Shown here one piece after another: positions 24,245 to 35,400 of a stretch of DNA of 64,000 bases. Numbering within the stretch: the stretch's first letter is position 1; every line of letters begins with the position of its first letter. Source of the DNA: Lycocorax pyrrhopterus obiensis (lineage: Eukaryota; Chordata; Aves; Passeriformes; Paradisaeidae). A program made the position numbers and the translations under genes. Under the pieces are notes generated by a model. It saw only the letters and a list, made by a program, of their open reading frames with translations. It was not told where the DNA came from and did not search any database. The stretch lies in the NCBI GenBank assembly GCA_014706295.1, contig JACSVZ010000042.1:806001-870000 (forward strand). The letters are read 5' to 3'.

Positions 24245-27200
24245 ATGGGGGAGCCCAGCAGAGCTGTGGGGTGGCCAGAGGTCCTGGAGCCCTCACGGGT
24301 CTCGGAGCCCCCGGGGGTCCCACATCCCTCAGGGGTCTCGAAGCCTTCAGAGGTCCCGCAGCTGCCGGGGGTCCCACAGCCCTCAGGGGTCCCGGGGGTC
24401 CCACAGCCCTCAGGGGTCTCAGAGCCCCCGGGAGCCCTGGAGCCTTCAGGGATCTTGGAGCCCCCGGAGGTCCCGCAGCCCTCAGGGGTCTCAAAGCCTT
24501 CAGAGGTCCCGCAGCTGCCGGAGGTCCCGCAGCCCTCAGGGCTCCCGGGGGTCCTGCAGCCCACGCCACCCCCCGAGGTGCTGGAGGGGCTCCTGAGCCA
24601 GCACTTCGGGCCCCTGCCCCGCCCGGCCACCATCGCCCGCCTGCGGCGCGGCCCCGGCGGGGCCTACGAGCCCACCGGGGACCCGGCCGAGGTGCTGGAG
24701 CGGCGGCAGGCGGCCAACGCCAAGGAGAGGGAGAGGGTGAGCGACCCCAAAACCTGCTGGCCCCCGCCCCGAATCACCCCCGGGGGACTCGGGGCCGTGT
24801 CACCTCGTGGTGGCACCCAGGGCGGCTCTAGGTGGGGACACCGGCAGTGCCACCGCAGGGGTGCTCTAGGGGGGACTTTGCATTTGGGGGGTGGGTTTAA
24901 TCCTGGGGGACCGCAGTTAAATTTTAGGAGTGCCTGGTTTAATCCTGTGTTGGTCAGTTTAATCTTGGGGGGCTCTGGTTAAATTTTAGGAGGGGTGAGT
25001 TTTATTCTGAGGAGCCCAATTTGCCCCTGAAGGAGTTGCTTTAATCCTGGAAGAGCCCTGTTTTAATCCTGGGAGGGCCCACTTAAATTTTAGGAGAGCC
25101 TGTTTTAATCCTGGGGAGCTCTGGTTAAATTTTAGGAGGGGTGAGTTTAATTCTGAGGAGCCCAGTTTGATCCTGGGGAAGAGGGGTTTGGTTTAATGGA
25201 CCGAAGTCTGGTTTAATCCTGGAGAAACCCCAGGTTAACCCTGAGGGACAGAGTTTAATTATGGGGTCCAAATTTAATCCTGGAGAGGTTGGTTTAATCC
25301 CAAATACCCAAGTTTAATTCTGGGGTGGTCCAATTTAATCCTGGAAGGGACCACTTTAATCCTGGTAAACCCAGTTAAATCTAGGAGGTGCCAGTTTCAT
25401 TCTAGAAGGGTCACAGTTAAATTCTGAGGTCTCAGTTTAATTCTAGGAGAGTCATGCTTAGTCCTGGTGAGCCCAGTTTAACTCCAGGAGAGCCTAGATT
25501 AATCATGGAAGGGGCCGGTTTAATTTTGGGGTCCCAGTTTTACTGCTGGGAGGGGGCCTAGTTTAAACTTAGGGAGCCCAGTTTTATTCTGGAAGGGTCC
25601 CAGTTTAATTCTGGGTTGAATTCTGGTGAGCCCTGCTTAAACCTGTGAAGGCCCCAATTTAATCCTAGAGACCCCAGCTTGATTCAGTGAGGGACCTACT
25701 TTAATTCGCAGGGGTAGTTGAATCGGGGGGGTCAGTTTAATTCGGGGGGGAGGGGGGAACCCCAATTTTGATTCTGGGGGAGTCTGGTTTAATCCTGGTG
25801 AGCCCAGTTGAATCCTGGGGTTTAATCTTAAGAGATCCCAGTTTGATCCTGGGGGGGTCCTGGTCTAACTCAGGGCTCTTGGTCCCCATCTGTGTCCCTT
25901 TGGGGTCCCTTTGGGGTCTCTAACTGGAGTCCCTTTGGGGTCCCCCTTGGTCTCCACCCGGCTCCCCGGGGGTCCCCGTGTCCTGCAGATCCGGAATCTC
26001 AACACGGGGTTCTCCCAGCTCCGGACGCTGGTGCCGCTGGTGCCGCGGGACCGCCGGCCCAGCAAGGCGGACACGCTGCGGGCGGCCGCCCAGTACATCC
26101 GCCTGCTGCGGGGGGTGCTGCAGGACGCGGGGGGCGGCCAGGTGGGTACCCCAAAGCCGACCCCTGACCCCCCGTGATGGGGGATTTTGGGCGGCTGGTG
26201 GAGGTTTCGTTGCTGTTTTTCGCCTTGGAATTAGTAATTCAGTTTGGTTTTAATTATTAAGTTTTTGTGGGGCACCCCAAAACTGACCCCTGGTCTCCAA
26301 GCCCTCCTTATAATATGGAATTTGGGGGGGCTGATGGGGGGAGTGCCTGGCTGCGAATGGGGCACGTGGAGCTGGGACAGATTTCTTCCAATTTCTACTG
26401 ATTTTTCAGTTTGGAATTCAGTTTAATGTAATTAATTTAAATATAATTATTGGAGGGGACATCCCAAAACTGACCCTTCACTTCCAAACTCCCCTAGAAT
26501 TTTGGGGTTTGGGGAGGCTCATGGGATTTTTTCTTGATGTTTTTCAGCTTCTAATTAATTTAATAATCAAAATTAAATTGAATTATTATTTGAGGAGGGG
26601 CCTTAAAACTGACCCCCACCTCTGGGGACCCGATCTTCCTGACCACCCCCCCCCCCCCCATAATGTGGGCTTTGTGGGATTTTTATTCTTGTTTTTCAAG
26701 TTGGAATTAATTTAAAAATTCAAAATAAATTGAATTGTTATTGAGGGTAAGCCCCAAAACTGACCCAGAACCCCCCTATAATGTGGGGGCCTGGTGGGGA
26801 TTTCCCTGCTTGAGGTTTTTGAGGTTGGAATTAATCTAATAATTAAATTGAAATTTTTTTTGGGGGGGGGGTGTTATTATTGGGGGGCCACCTCCCAGTT
26901 TTAATATATTTTTTAATTCCCCTTTTCCCAGGAACTCAAGACCGAGCAGGAGCTGGGGGACACTGGAGGGGTGTCCCTGGGGGGGGGCCGCCTGAGACCT
27001 GGCCTGGCAGTGCCCCCCCATGCCCGTGGGGACCCCCCCTCCTGCCCCCCCACCCTGGGGCACTGCCAGAGAGGGGGGGGGCGGTGAGTGGGGGGCGCCC
27101 GGGGGGGTCAGAGCACCTTGGGGGGCACCCTGGGAATTCGGGGGAGCACCTGGGTGGGGGTGGATCAGCTCGGGGGAGGCACCTGGAGGGGGGGCAGAGC

Positions 27201-27600
27201 ACCTTGGGGGACCCCCTGAGGGTTTGGGGTGTCACCTGGGTGGGGATAAAGCAGCCTGGGGGGGGGCACCAAGGGGGGACAGAAAATCTGGGGGGGACAC
27301 CTATGGGCTCAGTGTTTGGGGGAGCATCTGGGTAATACCGACATAAACAAGGGGGGCTTCAAATCACCTTTTCCCCCCAAAATATTCCAAAGGTGAGAAA
27401 AAAAAATCTTTATTTTTCTCTTTTCTTTAAGGTTTTTCCTGACATCCCTAAAAATCCGGGGGGACCCGCGGGGGTCCCCCCCGAAGGCCAAGTTCAAGGC
27501 TCCAGCCCCCATTTTCGGGGTCACACTCCTGTCCTGGAGCCCTGCACCCCATGAAGCCCGCACCCCAGAATTGGGGGGGCAGGGGGTCCGTCACCCCTAA
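24245..27600 (+). CDS. FIGLA: FIGLA, oocyte-specific bHLH transcription factor
   Basis: FIGLA pairs with E-proteins to activate zona pellucida and other oocyte genes. Exon 1, 24,245-24,736: the first ATG after the TATA-like box, then a hexapeptide-repeat region (residues about 16-105), then the conserved EVLEGLLSQHFGPLP and the basic region ERRQAANAKERER, with a GTGAGC donor. Exon 2, 25,989-26,141: IRNLNTGFSQLRTLVP, the HLH, ending QYIRLLRGVLQDAGGGQ. Both exons match FIGLA at the expected splice point. Exon 3 begins at 26,932 (ELKTEQELGD..). It either stops at 27,085-27,087, giving 266 aa, or splices at 27,084 (GTGAGT) to a possible exon 4 at 27,432-27,600 behind a strong pyrimidine tract, giving about 321 aa. 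Human FIGLA is 219 aa; the extra length is mainly the repeat. The bHLH is secure; the C-terminus is not. Confidence 0.88.
24290..24556 (+). repeat. FIGLA: Coding 18-bp repeat in FIGLA exon 1
   Basis: About 14 units of 18 bp encoding hexapeptides such as GVSEPP, GVSKPS, EVPQLP and GVPQPS, with one unit shortened by 9 bp without breaking frame. The unit lacks stops in several frames and on both strands, so it also creates shadow frames. Confidence 0.9.
24895..25865. repeat. TTTAATCCTGG minisatellite in FIGLA intron 1
   Basis: About 970 bp of diverged 20-30 bp units built on AGTTTAATCCTGGGGAGCCC. It fills most of the intron between the basic-region exon and the HLH exon. Confidence 0.92.
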
Positions 27601-29421
27601 AAACGCAGGGGTTGGGGGGGCAGAGCTGTAATTAATTGCTTTATGAAATTGTAATTGGTAATTAGCTGCTCCTCCTCCCCTCCCCCCTCAGGTAAGGGCT
27701 TATTAATGATTATTAATATAAACCCAATCAATTGCATGATAAAAAGGGATTGTCGGAGCGTCAGCGCTGGGTTTGGGGGTCCCCCCTTGTTTATTTGCAG
27801 GGATTGAGTTCCCGGGGGGGTGCGGGGGGGAGGGCGGGGCGGGGGGGGAGGTGCGGGGACACGCGTGGTGTGTCGGGGGGGGCGGCCCTTTGTCAGGATG
27901 CTCTGAGGAGGAGGAGGAGGAAGGTGGGTGATGGCAGCAGCCCCCGGCCGCCGCATCCCTCGGGGGAGGGGGGATTTGGGGAGGGTGGGGGGAGACTGGA
28001 TGACCCCCCCTTTTCCGCTCCCCACCCCCAGCTGGCTGCATGCAGGTGTGGGGGGGCTGCATCCCACCCGTCCCCCCTTTCCCAGGCCTTCATCCCTCGG
28101 TGGTACCCGACCCCACCCCTCCCCCCATCCCCACCCCCGAGGGGGGGAGATGCTGCGGCCCCCCCGGATCCATCCCGGTTTTCATCCCGGTTTTCCCTCT
28201 CCCCCCCGCCCTGCGGCTGCCGCAGCGGCGCTGGGCGCGGCGAGGGCGGAGGCGGGGGGGGGGATTGTTGGGAGGGGGAAGCGTTGGGGGGCCCTAGCCC
28301 AGCCCCCGAGACCCCCCCCGCCTTCTCCGGGGGCTGCTCGGGCCCTGCGGCCTGGGGTCACCGGGGCCCCCCTGGATTTATCCCGGCCGTGCCCCCCCCT
28401 TCCCGCTGAGCCAGGTGCGCCCCGAGCACCAAAATTTGTGGGGAGTCCCCTTCTGCCCTGAGCGATGGGGGGACTGGGGATCATCCCCGGCTTTGGGGTC
28501 CAGCCCCACCCTGCGTTTTGGGGTGCCCTGGGTTGGGGGGCCCTTGGCAGCAGCATCCCCGAAGCGCTCGGTGACGGTGACCGGGAGGGGATGGGAGGGT
28601 CCTTTTGGGGTCCGCGGGCCGGGGGGGAGGCTGGGACCCCCCCACGTGCGGCGGCAGCGCGGCGCCGACCCCCCGATAGTGGGTGACCCCAATTGGGGTC
28701 TGGGGGGAGCGCCCATGGGTGTGCTGAGCTGCGCCCGTTCCCAGCCGCGGCTCCCGTGGGCTGTGCCCCGTGTCAGCTCCCATCAGTGCACCGAGTGGTC
28801 CCCGTTCTCAGCCACCGCCCCACTGGTGCCCCGAGCTGTGCCCGTTCTCTGCCGCCTCTCCCACTGGTGCACTGAGCTGTGCCTGTTCTCAGCCCCCGCT
28901 TCCATGGGTGCGCTGAGCTGTGCCCGTTCTTGGCTGCCGCTCCCATCAGTGTGCCGAGCTGCCCGTTCTCAGCTCTCGTCAGTGTGCTGAGCTGTGCCTG
29001 TTCTTGGCCCCTGCTCCCACCTATGCACTGAGTTGTGCCTGTTCTCAGCTCCTGCTCCCGTCGGTGCGCTGAGCTGTGGCTGTTCTCGGCTGCTGCACCC
29101 GTTTGTGTGCTGAGTTGTGCCGTTCTCAGCTCCCATCCGTGCAGTGAGCTGCCCGTTCTCAGCTCCCATCGGTGCGCTGAGCCGTGCCCGTTCTCAGCTG
29201 TGACGTCCTCACAGGGGTGTAACTCAGCCTGGCCAGTGCCACCAGCCGGGGACTCCCTCCCCGCCGAGTGTCCCCAACCTGTCCCCTCGTCCCCGCAAGG
29301 CGCCGGGCAGGGCGGGGGCCCCGCGGGCCTTATCAGCCGCGCACAGCCGCGCGGTGTTTTCGGTGCTTTCTCCCCAATCTGTATTCCGGGGGTGACGCCG
29401 CGTGTCCCCGCGTCCCGCAGG
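27601..29421. other. FIGLA-ADD2 interval with GC-rich patch
   Basis: AT-rich sequence just after FIGLA is followed by a CpG-dense patch (about 27,800-28,400) that could hold the ADD2 promoter and non-coding exon 1; no element is clear enough to place. The right half is the repeat at 28,705-29,205, then about 200 bp ending in the CAG acceptor that precedes the ADD2 start codon. Confidence 0.5.
28705..29205. repeat. CTGAGCTGTGCCCGTTCTCAGC minisatellite upstream of ADD2
   Basis: About 500 bp of 33-40 bp units: GCTGAGCTGTGCCCGTTCTC, then AGCTCCCATCGGTGC. The core recurs in a separate array inside ADD2 (33,255-33,790). Confidence 0.92.
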
Positions 29422-32400
29422 ATGAGCACGGCCGCCAGCCCCGAGCCCCTGCCCGAGCCCCCCGCCCCCGGGCCCCGCTGCCCCCCCCAGGAGGACCCCG
29501 AGTTCCTGCGGGCGCGGAGCGGGGCCGGGGACCTGCGCCAGGACTTCAACCTCATGGAGCAGAAGAAGCGGGTGACAATGATCCTGCAGAGCCCGGTGAG
29601 CCCCCGGCCCCACGCTGGCCCCCCTGTCCCCAACCCCCTCCCGCCTGTCCCCAACCCCTGTCCTTCGTGTCCCCAACCTCTTCCTTTGCGTCCCCCAATC
29701 CCGTCCCTCCTGGCCCCAATCCCGTCCCTCCCGGCCCAGCCCTCCTGTCCCCAACCCCAGCCTCCTTGTCCCGGGCCGCATCCTTTGTTGTCCCCGCCCC
29801 GTCCCTCCTGTCCCCAAGCTAATAGACGTCACCACATGGTGGTGCATGTCCCCACCTGGCCATGTCACTGCCACGGTGAGCTGTGCCAGCAAACCAGTGG
29901 TGTCAGTGACACCACCAAGATGGTAATGCCACCAATCCGGTGGTGCCACTATCGCCACTGTGTCACCAAGCTGGCAATGTTACTACGACCAAGCTGGTGA
30001 CGCTGTCACCGCTACCATCACTGTGCCACCAAGCCAGTGGTGATACTGCCACCAAGCTGGTGATGCTGGCACCACCACTGAGCCACCAAACTGTCAGTAC
30101 CACTGGTACCAAGTCAGCAGTGCCACCATTGCCATGTCACCAAGGCAGTGCTGTCCCTGACACCAAACTGCCAGTGCCACCATCACCGTGCCACCAAGCC
30201 AGCGGTGCCACTTCCACTGAGCTGGTGATGCTGCCCCCACCCCGATGTCCCCAACGCTCCCATCCACCCCGTTGTCACCTTGTCCCTGGTGCCGCAGTCC
30301 TTCCGGGAGGAGCTGGAGAGCCTGATCCAGGAGCAGATGAAGAAGGGGAACAACTCGTCCCACGTGTGGGCACTGCGGCAGATCGCCGACTTCATGGCCA
30401 CCACGTCCCCTGCCACCCTGCCCACCTCCCCCATGGGTACGCGGGGCTGGGGACAGGGCGGTTTGGGGACGCTCATGAGGGGTTTAATTGAGGGGGGTGG
30501 GGTGGGGTGGGAAAAGTCCCAAAACACTGGGGGCCACCAAACCTTTGAGACCATGGGAATCTCCAAACCTTTGGGGCCACAAAAACCACTGCAACCTTCA
30601 GGGGCATCAAACGCTTTGGGACCACCAAACCTTTGGGACTTTGAAGACCCCAAAAGCCTTTGGGGTCATCAAGCCTTTGAGACCTTTGGGGCCCGCCAAA
30701 CTGTGGAGCCCCTAAACTTTTGAGATCTTGGGGACTCCTAAACCTTTGGAACCATCAACTCTTTGTGATCTTGGGGTGCCACCAAACCCCTAGGAACTTC
30801 CAAACCCTTTGAGGACCACCAAATCTTGGGGACCCTCCCAAAACTTTTGGGGCCACCAAACCTTGAGGTCCAGCAAACTTTTGGATTTACCAAACCTTGA
30901 CAGCCACCAAACCCATTCCCTCAGCCCTCTGCTCCCCTGTCCCTGGTGAACGCCCCGTTGTTTGGGGGGGTCCCACTGCTGATAGGGGGTCCCTGATCCC
31001 CAGGGCTGGCGTCGGTCACCCCCATCAATGACCTGCACGGGACAGAGGGGCCGGCACTGGCCAAGGGCGAGCGGCTGATGCGCTGCAAGGTGGGCAGCAT
31101 CCACCGGCTGCTGGACCTGTACGGCTGGGCACAGCTGGGACATGCCGCTGTCACCGTGAGCACCCCAAAACCGACATGGGGGGGCTGGGGTTGTTTTGGG
31201 GGGTTAATGGGGCTTTTGGTACCTGCTGGATCTGTATAGGCTGGGCACAACTGAGACATGCTGATGTCACTGTGAGCACCCCAAAACCCCACGGGAGATC
31301 TGGGGGTTTGGGGGAGCTGGAGGAGGTTTGGGGTTGGTTGAGGGGGATGTTGGGGGAATTTCAGTTATTTTGGTGGGATTTGGTGTGGTTTGGGGGTTGC
31401 TGGACCTTTTCAACTGGGCACAGTTAGGGCACACCATTAACACCATCAGCACCCCAAAGCCTGTACGGGGGGACAGGAGGGTTGGGGATGTTTTGGGTCT
31501 GGGGAGGAGTTGAGGGAGTTTGTTGAGGAGATTGTGTTGTGTTTTGAGGTGTGGGGTTTTAGGTGGGTTTTGGGTTGGGGGTGGCTGTTTGGGGTTATTT
31601 TGGGAGGGAGTTGGGTATCTGGGGGCGTGGGGGGTTTTGGATAGTTGAGGTTTGGGGAGTTTTAGGAATTGGGGTTCTTTGGCAGGATTTTCTGGGGTTT
31701 GGTGGATTTTGGAAGGTTGGGAGCTATTGGGTTCTTAGAGGGATGTTGGTGATTTTAGGGGCTCTTGAGGAGTTTTGGATATTTGAGGTGGGTTGGGATT
31801 TTGAGGGTTTGTGGGTTGCTGTTTTGGGGGGAAGTTTGTGAGGGTTGGAGGTTTTGGGGTTGTTGGGTTCCTCTGGGGTATTGGTTTGGGGGGGGAGTTT
31901 CAGAGATATTTTTAATGGTTTGGGGGTGATCAGAGAGGTGTCGGGGTTCTGAGGTGGTGTTTATTTGGGGATTTTTTTGGGGTGTTTCTCACCGCACTCC
32001 ATCCCCCGTGGCAGCTGCGGGTCAGCAAGGAGCAGGAGCACTTCTTGGTGGCCCCGCAGGGGCTGGCGTGCAGCGAGGTGACAGCGGCCAGCCTGGTGAG
32101 CCTCCCCCTCCCTCCGCGGGGCTGCCTGGGGGGGAGCAGCCCCCCCCCTGAGCCCGCTGTGCCCCCCCCAGGTGAAGGTGAACGTGCTGGGGGCCGTGGT
32201 GGAGCAGGGCAGCACCGGCTTCGCGCCCGACGCCCGCAGCTTCAGCCTGCACGCCGCCATCTACGCCGCGCGCCCCGACATCCGCTGCATCGTGCGCCTG
32301 CACACCCCCGCTGCTGCTGCTGTACGGGCTGCACACGGGGGGAACGGGGTCTGGGGGGGCCTGGGGGACTTGGGGGCCTTTGGGGGAAGTCGGGTTTGGG

Positions 32401-35400
32401 GGGATTTGGGAGGTTGGAAGGGTGTTTTGGAGGGGTAGGGGGATTGGGGAGGTTGGGTTTTCTGGGGGGACAAGGGGATCTTGGAGATTTGGAGGGGCTG
32501 AGAAGGACTTGGGTTCCTTGGGAGTTTTAAGGCGTTTGGGGGGTTTGGAGGCATTGGGAGCTTTTGGGGGCACACGAAGGGTTGGGGTGACTGGGATGAT
32601 GGAGGTTTTCTGGGGGTTTTGGGGTTCTTTGCGGGCAGTTCATTTTTGGGAGGATTTTGAAGTTTGGGAGGTGGGGAGTTTGGGGAAATTTAGGAAGTTG
32701 GTTATGGAGGGATTTAGGGGGGTTGGAGATTTTTGGGGAGGTTTTTTTGGGGGTTATGGGTTTTTTGGAGAGGAGTTTTGGAGGGGTTGGGTTTTTTTTG
32801 TGGGGGTGGGCTTTTTCTGAGGTGTTGGTGTTTTTTGGGGGTGTTTGGTGTTCCTTGGCCCCCCTGCCCTGTTCCCACCCCCCCGTGCCCAGGTGTCGGC
32901 CATGCGCTGCGGGCTCCTGCCCATCTCCCGCGCCGCTCTTCTCCTGGGGGATGTCGCCTACTTTGACTTCCGCGGGGAGGTGGAGGACGAGGCCGATCGT
33001 GTGGAGCTCCAGAAGTGCCTCGGGCCCACCTGCAAGGTGAGGGGACACCCCGGGGGACGTGGGGGTCACCCCCCCATCCCCTGCCCGCCCCGCTGACGTC
33101 CTGCACGGGTGCTGCAGATCCTGGTGCTGCGGAACCACGGGGTGCTGGCGCTGGGGGACACGGCCGAGGAGGCTTTTTACAGCATCTTCCACCTGCAGGC
33201 GGCCTGCGAGGTCCAGGTGAGCACGGGGTGTGAGATGAGCTGCGTGTGGGTCCAGCAACCTGTGCCAGGAGCATGCACTGAGCTGTGCCAGCTCTCAGCC
33301 CCTCAGTTCCATCACCACTGAGCTGTGCCAGGTCTCTGCAGACAGCCCAGTACTCCAGGAGCATGCACTGAGCTGTGCCAGCTCTCAGCCCCTCGGTTCC
33401 ATCACCACTGAGCTGTGCCAGGTCTCTGCAGACAGCCCAGTGCTCCAGGAGTATGCACTGAGCTGTGCCAGCTCTCAGCCCCTCGGTTCCATCACCACTG
33501 AGCTGTGCCAGGTCTCTGCAGACAGCCCAGTGCTCCAGGAGCATGCACTGAGCTGTGCCAGCTCTCAGCCCCTCACTTCCATCACCACTGAGCTGAGCTG
33601 TGCCAGCTCTCAGCCCCTCACTTCCATCACCGCTGAGCTGAGCTGTGCCAGCTCTCAGCCCCTCACTTCCATCACCACTGAGCTGAGCTGTGCCAGCTCT
33701 CAGCCCCTCACTTCCATCACCGCTGAGCTGTGCCAGCTCTCAGCCCCCTCCAGCACCCCATCCCCACTGAGCTGTGCCAGGTCTCACCCCCGTTACTCCC
33801 CCGGCTGCCAGCGCTGGGCCCGAGGGCAGCTGTGGGGCTCGTCCCCGGTGTCCCAGCTCAGCGGTGCCCGGTGCCCACGCAGGTGTCGGCGCTGGCGAGC
33901 GCAGGCGGCGCGGAGAACCTGATCGTGCTGGAGCGGGCCCAGCAGCGCGTGCCCCACGGCCTGGGCGCCGTGCGCCGCGCCGGAACCACCTTCGGGCCCC
34001 TGCACAAGAGCCGCCTGGGCGAGCACGAGTTCGAGGCCCTCATGAGGATGTTGGACAACCTGGTGAGCGCCAAAACCCACCCCCCCCGCCCCAAACCACG
34101 CTCCAGCCCCTCAGTTTATCCCCGTGTTCCTGACTCCCTGCTCTGCGCTTTTCCAGGGATACCGCACGGGCTACACGTACCGCTACCCCTTCGTGCAGGA
34201 GAAGAGCAAGCCCAAGAGCGACGTGCTGATCCCCGCCACTGTGACGGCCTTCGTGTTCGAGGAGGAGCCTGCCGGGACCCCCGCCCTGCGCCAGCACGCC
34301 CAGAAGCAGCAGAAGGAGAAGACAAGGTGGCTCAACACCCCCAACACCTACACCAGGGTCAACCTGGCCGAGGAGCCTCAGGGCAGTGCCGGCAGCCAGA
34401 GGACAAAGACCACGGTGAGGGGCAGATGGGGCAGACGGGGGCTTGGGGATCAACAACCAGGGCGGCAGAGGGTGTCCTGGTTATTGATTCCGCTAAAATC
34501 TGGGGTGTAGGAAGGCCTAGGGATCCACCTTCATCCCGTAATAATGATTATTTTGAAATCCCACCAGCCCATTCCAGTGGGGCTGAGTGCCATCAGCTTT
34601 ATTGGGGTCTTCCGTCTGTGCATGATGCATTTACGGGGGTCTCCTCTCATTTATTGGGGTCTCCTCTCATTTATTGGGGTCTCCCTCTATGCAAGATACA
34701 TTTGTGGGGGTCTCCGTTTTATTATCAGGGTCTCTCCTCTATGTAAGATGTATTTATTGCAGTCTCCCCTCTATGCAAGATGCATTGTTTGGGGTCTCCC
34801 CATATTTATCAGGGTCTCTCCTCTACATAAAATGCTTTTATTGGGGTCTCTCCTTTATGGGGGGTCTCCCTTCTCCACAATATATGTTTATAAGGGTCTC
34901 TCCTCTATTACTGGGGTCTCTCCCTCGTGCAAGATACATTTATTGGGGTCTCCCCTCCATGTAAGACCTGTTTATCGAGGTCTCTACACAAGATGTTTTT
35001 ATTGGGGTCTTCCTCTATTATTGGGGTCCTCCTTCTATGTACGATGCGTTTAGTCGGGTCTTCCTTCTATGCAAGGAGTGTTTATTGCGGTCTCCCTTCT
35101 CTATTGGGGTCTCCCTGCATTTATGGTGTTTCCCCTCTACTACTGGGGTCTCCTGCTTCCCAAAACACCTTTCCTGGGTTTCCTTCCCCGGCCCCGCAGT
35201 GGCTGCGAGCAGACGAGGTGGAGAAGGGCAGCAGTGGGACCCCCATTCGCATCGAGAACCCCAACCAGTTCGTGCCACTCTACACGGACCCGCAGGAGGT
35301 GCTGGAGATGCGCAATAAGGTGGGGGCTGGGGGACAGGGGGGGCCTCGGGGTGCTGAGGGGGGTTATCCCTGTCCTTAGAGGGGGATTTATCCCTGTCCT

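Noticed and set aside
23887..24831. A 314-codon frame overlapping FIGLA exon 1
   Set aside because: It is in a different frame from the conserved ANAKERER basic region and owes its length to the stop-free 18 bp repeat.
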